Positions 5,863 to 10,760 of a stretch of DNA of 10,760 nucleotides are shown piece after piece. The DNA comes from an uncultured Roseiflexaceae bacterium (GTDB taxonomy: Bacteria > Chloroflexota > Chloroflexia > Chloroflexales > Roseiflexaceae): the NCBI GenBank assembly GCA_903932805.1, contig CAIZHO010000021.1:1-10760 (forward strand). The letters run 5' to 3'. Under the pieces are notes generated by a model, which saw only the letters and a list, made by a program, of their open reading frames with translations, ran no database searches and was not told the origin of the DNA. The number at the start of each line of letters is the position of its first letter. Position 1 is the stretch's first letter. Both the position numbers and the translations under genes were made by a program.

Positions 5863-7752
5863 CTATTGATTGGCCAGCACAATGATGCGATCTGCAGCAC
5901 TGAATGTTCGCAGTCGATCTTTGGATGGATTGATGATAACCCCATATGCTTTGTCAGCGTTGCCGCTATCGGCAGCTATCCGATAGCCAATGGCTACTTC
6001 ACCCTTGCTCCGGGCGGCAGCGACGATGGTCGCAGTGTTCACTTCGTGACCTGGGGTGATATATTCGTGCACAGGCTTGAGGTATACTTCTGCGCCTTCG
6101 GGATCAAAAAGGTCCGTGAACACTGCATTGAGGCCTTTGTTCTCGGTGACCTGCGCCAGAATCAAGCTGATCAAACGATTGCTGACAATGAAGTCATCGG
6201 CTTTGGTGACCTCGGCCAGCCGGCGATTACGGACATCGAGCATTTCGCTCACTATCGAAAACGGATGACCGATACGATCCGAAATATCGCGTAAATGGAG
6301 CAACGTGATGAGCGTGCGCGCATCTGCTTCTTCGGCCTCGAGCGCTTCGGAGGCTGCCATAACGATAATGTGGTGATATGCCAACAGGTCGAGGTCATCC
6401 AGAAAATCACGGTCGGTGGTGTCATCGTTGCGGACCGTTACCGTGGCATTGACCGGCGCGTAGATTTCGTACCATTCGGAGATGTCTTCGGCTTGGTATT
6501 GGCTCACTAGTGTAATTGTGGACCCTGCAGTGACATACGAATCGAGTTCACGAATCACCAAGGGAGTGCGCCAGTTCCAGCCGAGAATCAACGTGTGCTC
6601 AGGCTTTGCGACCTCTTTTTGGGCAACAGAAAAGGCATCAGCGTTGACTGTTGCGATGGGCTCATCGGTGTACACTATCGCCGAGTCATCGGCCGCGATA
6701 AAGATCAGGGCATCGTCTTCGGTCAACAACAGATCTTGTGGTGGGTTCAACATGGCAGGTTTGCCATTGGGCACAATCCCGATCACGGTGGATGTGGGAT
6801 AGTGTTGTAATACATCACCGAACGATTTGCCCACGACCGCGGGCTCATGGCGGAAGTACATTTCGTCGCCACCAAAATCCAACAACTCGGTATAAATGGT
6901 CGACAAGCCAGACTGACGACAGGTCTGGGCGGTAATCCGTGCAATCATTTCGCCGGTAACGATGAGTTCTACTTCGTCACGACCCACAATCCGTGCCACC
7001 GCGACATTTTTGGGATCGTTGATTTCGGCAACGATGTGGTACGGAGCGCTCCGCCGCTGCGGATCATTGATGATGGCCAACAATGTTTTGATGACATGGA
7101 TATCGGGGTTGTCGCCCTCGGGTCGCAATACGATGATTGCCTTGGATGCTTGCAGGTTGGCCATCGCCAGCGCAGTGGGCTCCATGGTACTACCACTCCG
7201 ACAGACAATGCGCGTCGTGTCTCGGGTGGGCACATGCTCATCAAGGAGCTCGTACATTTCGCTTGCATCTTTGTCGGCCATGATAACCAGCACCGCCCGC
7301 GGTTTGCTGGCATTGGCGATGATCAGCTCCGAAACAACGGTGTAGACTTGCTCACTCCAGCCCAAAATAACGGTGTGATCTGCTTCGACTACCCGTGATT
7401 TGCCTTTGCGCATCGACTCGAGGCGTGCTTCGAGGCCCGAATTAATCACACCGATCAATGCACTGACGATGAAGATACCGCCAATGGTAACCAACAGCAT
7501 CATGAACAAGAACCCAATCGACCCCTGATCCCCGCCCATGGTACCGGAGTCTAAGGTGCGCAACAACGCCATCCAGGTTACTTCACGAAATGTCAGGTCA
7601 GGGCTAAGTTGGAAAATTGCGACTATTATGGCGCTCACCACGATGACCGCGATTGATGCAATTGCCAAAACGCCTATCAGCGCACCAGTGCCCTTTGCGA
7701 GAATGTTATCAATCTCGTAGCGGAGCTTTTCAGACAACGTCGGAGTCGACAT
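5863..7752 (-). CDS. CASTOR/POLLUX (DMI1)-like ion channel with tandem RCK-type domains
   Basis: The 629-residue membrane protein has a short cytoplasmic N-terminus, TM1 (about 21-49), a pore-loop region with TLDSGTMGGDQGS (about 66-78) and TM2 (about 79-106). A basic linker RKGKSRV (115-121) follows, then a long cytoplasmic part with two Rossmann-like RCK repeats. These begin with the parallel motifs HTVILGWSE (126-134) and HTLILGWNW (386-394). This is the layout of the plant nuclear-envelope channels CASTOR and POLLUX, whose pore also carries an ADSG-type motif before TM2 and whose HxxILGWS motif is diagnostic. The canonical TVGYG potassium filter is absent, so ion selectivity cannot be read from the sequence. 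Bacterial homologues are known but poorly characterised. AGAGGT lies just upstream of the ATG at 7752-7750. A good promoter is at 7792-7820, and the TfoX-domain gene follows after 29 bp. Confidence 0.9.
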   Translation of the reverse strand: MSTPTLSEKLRYEIDNILAKGTGALIGVLAIASIAVIVVSAIIVAIFQLSPDLTFREVTWMALLRTLDSGTMGGDQGSIGFLFMMLLVTIGGIFIVSALIGVINSGLEARLESMRKGKSRVVEADHTVILGWSEQVYTVVSELIIANASKPRAVLVIMADKDASEMYELLDEHVPTRDTTRIVCRSGSTMEPTALAMANLQASKAIIVLRPEGDNPDIHVIKTLLAIINDPQRRSAPYHIVAEINDPKNVAVARIVGRDEVELIVTGEMIARITAQTCRQSGLSTIYTELLDFGGDEMYFRHEPAVVGKSFGDVLQHYPTSTVIGIVPNGKPAMLNPPQDLLLTEDDALIFIAADDSAIVYTDEPIATVNADAFSVAQKEVAKPEHTLILGWNWRTPLVIRELDSYVTAGSTITLVSQYQAEDISEWYEIYAPVNATVTVRNDDTTDRDFLDDLDLLAYHHIIVMAASEALEAEEADARTLITLLHLRDISDRIGHPFSIVSEMLDVRNRRLAEVTKADDFIVSNRLISLILAQVTENKGLNAVFTDLFDPEGAEVYLKPVHEYITPGHEVNTATIVAAARSKGEVAIGYRIAADSGNADKAYGVIINPSKDRLRTFSAADRIIVLANQ

Positions 7753-7791
7753 GGGGGACCTCTATTCGTGTGTGCACGTCTGTGTAAAGCA

Positions 7792-7820
7792 ATTCTAGCA
7801 ACATTAGCCGGACATTACAA
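7792..7820 (-). promoter_or_regulatory. Promoter of the channel/TfoX-domain operon
   Basis: On the minus strand, a -35 box TTGTAA (7820-7815) and a -10 box TAGAAT (7797-7792) are separated by exactly 17 bp. The -10 is preceded by TGC, giving an extended -10. Transcription would start near 7785, leaving a leader of about 33 nt before the ATG at 7752. This is the best sigma-70-like promoter in the window. Confidence 0.65.
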
Positions 7821-7887
7821 CACCAACACCATCAGATTGCACAATGGGGAGGTCACACGTAAAACGTTGCAACTTTGCCCCTACAAT

Positions 7888-7932
7888 AGAACATATTGAA
7901 TTCGATATTCATCATGTTCTCGTGAATGTTCT
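7888..7932. promoter_or_regulatory. 33-bp interrupted dyad plus third half-site upstream of the secreted multidomain protein
   Basis: AGAACAT (7888-7894) pairs with ATGTTCT (7914-7920), and, nested inside, TGAAT (7897-7901) pairs with ATTCA (7907-7911). All are centred on base 7904, giving 12 complementary pairs out of 16. A further ATGTTCT follows at 7926-7932, 12 bp after the previous copy. The cluster ends 14 bases before the ATG at 7947. It could be an operator, or, if transcribed, a leader hairpin. A TACAAT box at 7882-7887 directly before it could be the -10 of this gene, but lacks a clear -35. Confidence 0.45.
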
Positions 7933-7946
7933 TTGCTGAGGTTTCG

Positions 7947-10760
7947 ATGCGTATTGTACAGATGTTTCTGGTTATCGTACTCACTGGAGCAGTATTCGGT
8001 ATACACACTCCACGGATCTCCGCAGCAGCTCCTACAGCGCTCACTGCAATTGAAACGGCGAATTTTTCTGCATATCGCAGTGATATTTCGACAAAACTCA
8101 CCACACTCCGCGGGATGAGTGACACCATGACCGCCGCTACATTTGACGTGCTGCGCGCAAATCCTACCAACGCAGCATACATGGCTCACCTTGCGTTTAT
8201 CGATGCCTATGGCCTAAGTACATTGAATACCTATGCGAAACCAGCGGCGAACAAACCATTTTTGCGTTGGCTATTTACGACAGCGGATGTCATCCCTGCA
8301 TTGTTGGCGGGTGGCACCCCCGTCAACGGGCGTGGAAGTGCTGCACTAGCAATATTGCAACGGATTTGGAGCGCAGATACTGCCGCCCGGAGCGGTGTTT
8401 TGCGAAAATTAGCCATTGCCGTCGCATTAAGTCATGCCAATCCGGTGACGACCGGTTGGTATCGAGTAAATGCCAGCGGGGTTCCTGACACGATCGATCC
8501 ATTGGGGCGATATACCAACTACAAGACTGCCCGTGCTGCCAAACAGCTCGATGCGGGATTCGATGGATTATCGATTTGGCACATGCGCATGGTGGTTGAT
8601 GCGTGGGCTCGTGATGTGGACCTCAACTGGTTACGCACAACCTACAAAGGCCCGCACCGCATCACCAGCGAGACCGGCGTAGCGCGGGTGTTCACCACGA
8701 CCTACACGCGCACCAATATCGGCGATAGCGGCTACGAACTCGAGTATCGCGACACGAATGCTGCCGGTAGGAGTGTCCAAAGCGGCACCCTTGCTTTCTA
8801 TGGGCCGAATGCAGACATCGCGCGCGTCCTGCAAGTCGGTGGAGTCTGTGGTGCCATCGCCAAATATGGGTCGACGGTAGCACAAGCCTATGGCATCCCC
8901 GCTTTTCCCGTCGGACAGCCGGGTCATGCCGCCGCGTTCATTAGCAATGCACCATCCACATGGGTCATGCACAACGATATTTATGGCATGGGTGGTTCGT
9001 TCCGGCACGACGGCACAACCATCCCGTTGATGTCTGATACATACGGGAGCTACAACGACGCAGAAGCTGGTATTGGCGACCGTGACTTCGCACCAGCATA
9101 TGTTTTGTTGTACGAGGTCCTGAGCGGGCCACGAGCAGCGACGTTTGGACGTTCTGAGTGGCTCCGTTGGGCAGCACGCGGGGTAACGAGCGCGCCGATC
9201 CGGCAGCGCATGCTCGACCTCGCTGTAATCGTCGAACCGATGAATGTGTTGGCATGGCGTGACCGCATCAGTGCAGCCAACGCGAATGTACGCACCACTA
9301 CTGCACAGTGGCAAAGCATGTTTACCAGCATCACCGCTGCGTTTGCGAGTCAGCCGCGTGTACTGACAGAGTTGAGTAACCGCATCGAACGGCGATTGGT
9401 GCCATCAGCAAGTAGTGCGTCCACCAAGGCTGCCTACGTCCAGGCGTTGTTCACCCGCTACGATGCGATACCTGCAACGAGTCCGCATGCGGCCATACGT
9501 GATGTCATCCTCGCTGCACTGCCCGTGTGGATGCGTACATACATCCCTGCTCCGAATGTCTCTGTTTCTTTTTCGGGGAGCACTGCAGGGCAAGTGACCG
9601 GCTTTAAAAGTGGGATGGCATTGAGTGTAGATGCTGGCACCACGTGGATTACGCCTGCCACTACTGATTTTTCATTGAAAATCGCCCACATCGCTGCACT
9701 CCAAAGCAGTCGCGTACTCTACGTTCGGAATCGCTACAGCACCTCGACCGACATCACTCGTGCCCAGGCAATCCCCCTTACCGTCCACGCGCAGTCAGCA
9801 CCAGCTCTTGTCGCAAATGACGTGACAGACACATTGACGGGCTTGACGCCAGAGATGGAGTACAGCACCAACAATGGCAAAACCTGGACGACGGTTGGAT
9901 CAGATCATACGCTGGATCTCTCACGGCACACCACTATTATCACCCGTTACCGCGGCAATGGCACCATGTTACCCTCGGCGCCAAGCACGCATGTATTTTC
10001 AGTGCCGCTCAATTGGGCACAAAACGTCCTAGCGACCGATACCCGAAGCTATGCTGGGCACGGCGGTAGTCGCACTGTTGATGGTGATGATGGCACGAAT
10101 TGGCTGGTTGATACATCAATTAGTACCAGCGATGTCCCGGTTCGCCTGGTCATTGACCTTGGAGCGTCGCGGACAATAAACGCACTAAACCTCCTTTGGA
10201 CACAAAACACCAATGCCTGGGAAGGCTATGCATCGGGGTATACCATCGCGACAGCCGACACAAGCAGCGAACCTACCCTCGGTTCGATCGATTGGCAAAC
10301 GGTTGCCACGGTGAGTGATGGCAACGGTGGCCGTGACATCGTCTCGTTTGGTGCCGTCCGTGCCCGCTTTGTCCGCCTGTCGATTACACAATCCGCTGGC
10401 CGCGATGCAAGTAATTGGAAATGGCCATCACTCTATAGCGTCGCAGTGACTGGCGCCGACACGATCCCATCGGTCGGTCTCACTAGCGGGGCTGCCTACC
10501 TGAGTGACCGCTTATGGAACAGTGAATCGGCGTATGCTGTCGAAAACGGGAGTGATACAACCTGCGACAAATATCACACCGGCGGGCGCATCATTCTTGA
10601 TGGCACCGCATACCTCAAAGGAATCGGTTTGTGCTTCAGCATGACCCTCCAGTATGTGCTCGACGGCACACATACGACGTTCGTCGCAGACGTAGGCGTT
10701 GATGACCAAGAACCAGAAAGTGACACCCGGCAGGTAATGTTCGAGGTCATTGCAGATGCA
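7947..10760 (+). CDS. Secreted multidomain protein: transglutaminase-like core, beta repeats, F5/8 type C (discoidin) and NPCBM domains (partial, C-terminus off window)
   Basis: An open frame of 938 codons runs from the ATG at 7947 to the window edge without a stop. Residues 1-27 look like a Sec signal peptide (hydrophobic MFLVIVLTGAVFG, small residues ISAAAP at the cleavage site). A mostly helical region (about 30-250) follows. Then comes a papain/transglutaminase-like core: GGVCGAIAKYG with Cys301, GIPAFPVGQPGHAAAF with His327, and WVMHND (340-344), which may hold the third catalytic residue. A helical linker reaches about 535. Two beta modules carry related motifs ending in TTW and KTW (552-567 and 632-647). 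An F5/8 type C domain (about 690-835) starts NVLATDTRS and includes VDGDDGTNW and ARFVRLSIT. A partial NPCBM domain (about 840-938) has GIGLCFSM and the FVADVGVDD core. The binding modules suggest a cell-surface or extracellular glycan target; substrate and reaction are unknown. GAGG at 7938-7941 supports the start. It is divergent from the channel operon. Confidence 0.82.
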   Translation, partial: MRIVQMFLVIVLTGAVFGIHTPRISAAAPTALTAIETANFSAYRSDISTKLTTLRGMSDTMTAATFDVLRANPTNAAYMAHLAFIDAYGLSTLNTYAKPAANKPFLRWLFTTADVIPALLAGGTPVNGRGSAALAILQRIWSADTAARSGVLRKLAIAVALSHANPVTTGWYRVNASGVPDTIDPLGRYTNYKTARAAKQLDAGFDGLSIWHMRMVVDAWARDVDLNWLRTTYKGPHRITSETGVARVFTTTYTRTNIGDSGYELEYRDTNAAGRSVQSGTLAFYGPNADIARVLQVGGVCGAIAKYGSTVAQAYGIPAFPVGQPGHAAAFISNAPSTWVMHNDIYGMGGSFRHDGTTIPLMSDTYGSYNDAEAGIGDRDFAPAYVLLYEVLSGPRAATFGRSEWLRWAARGVTSAPIRQRMLDLAVIVEPMNVLAWRDRISAANANVRTTTAQWQSMFTSITAAFASQPRVLTELSNRIERRLVPSASSASTKAAYVQALFTRYDAIPATSPHAAIRDVILAALPVWMRTYIPAPNVSVSFSGSTAGQVTGFKSGMALSVDAGTTWITPATTDFSLKIAHIAALQSSRVLYVRNRYSTSTDITRAQAIPLTVHAQSAPALVANDVTDTLTGLTPEMEYSTNNGKTWTTVGSDHTLDLSRHTTIITRYRGNGTMLPSAPSTHVFSVPLNWAQNVLATDTRSYAGHGGSRTVDGDDGTNWLVDTSISTSDVPVRLVIDLGASRTINALNLLWTQNTNAWEGYASGYTIATADTSSEPTLGSIDWQTVATVSDGNGGRDIVSFGAVRARFVRLSITQSAGRDASNWKWPSLYSVAVTGADTIPSVGLTSGAAYLSDRLWNSESAYAVENGSDTTCDKYHTGGRIILDGTAYLKGIGLCFSMTLQYVLDGTHTTFVADVGVDDQEPESDTRQVMFEVIADA

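Noticed and set aside
6847..7398. 183-codon plus-strand open frame opposite the channel gene
   Set aside because: It lies fully inside a recognised coding gene on the other strand, has no domain-like pattern, and is explained by codon bias of the true gene.
7867..7887. TTGCAA / TACAAT as a promoter pair for the secreted protein gene
   Set aside because: The spacer is only 9 bp, too short for a standard promoter. TACAAT alone may still be a -10 box.
8631..9314. 227-codon minus-strand open frame inside the secreted protein gene
   Set aside because: The product resembles no family I recognise and the plus strand shows clear domains, so it is a shadow of the real frame.

Overview
The window looks like a chromosomal stretch from a member of the Chloroflexota. 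The taxonomic call is tentative. It rests on the mix of families seen together: an N-terminal winged-helix/BTAD regulator fused to an AAA ATPase and TPRs, DUF507, a CASTOR/POLLUX-type ion channel, MsrPQ, and a large secreted protein with glycan-binding modules. There is no rRNA or other marker gene to confirm it. The sequence is moderately GC-rich. I see no insertion sequence, CRISPR array, tRNA or phage gene.

Layout from left to right. (1) Minus strand, 1-1296: msrP, the molybdopterin methionine sulfoxide reductase, with msrQ, its membrane haem partner, directly downstream. They overlap by one base (TGATG), and msrQ runs off the left edge. (2) Divergent from msrP, plus strand: a small DUF507 gene with an ideal ribosome binding site, then a roughly 1000-residue BTAD-AAA-TPR regulator. 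(3) Plus strand, 4923-5444: a YceI-family protein. It is preceded by a striking GTATAC-type repeat cluster and followed by a perfect 17-bp terminator-like hairpin. (4) Minus strand, 7752-5507: a CASTOR/POLLUX-like channel and a TfoX N-terminal-domain protein 29 bp apart, probably one operon, with a well-formed promoter at 7792-7820. (5) Divergent from that operon, plus strand, 7947 to the right edge: a secreted multidomain protein with a signal peptide, a transglutaminase-like Cys/His core, two beta repeats, an F5/8 type C (discoidin) domain and an NPCBM domain. It is cut by the window end.

The genes do not form one obvious pathway. MsrPQ repairs oxidised methionine on exported proteins, and YceI proteins bind isoprenoid-type lipids. 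The channel probably controls ion flux across the membrane. The last gene acts outside the cell, probably on or near glycans. The regulator could act on neighbouring genes, but nothing in the sequence proves this. No complete new defence or biosynthetic system is visible. The most unusual items are the three intergenic repeat/dyad arrangements (near 1326-1352, 4832-4868 and 7888-7932), the domain combination of the secreted protein, and the bacterial CASTOR/POLLUX-like channel.
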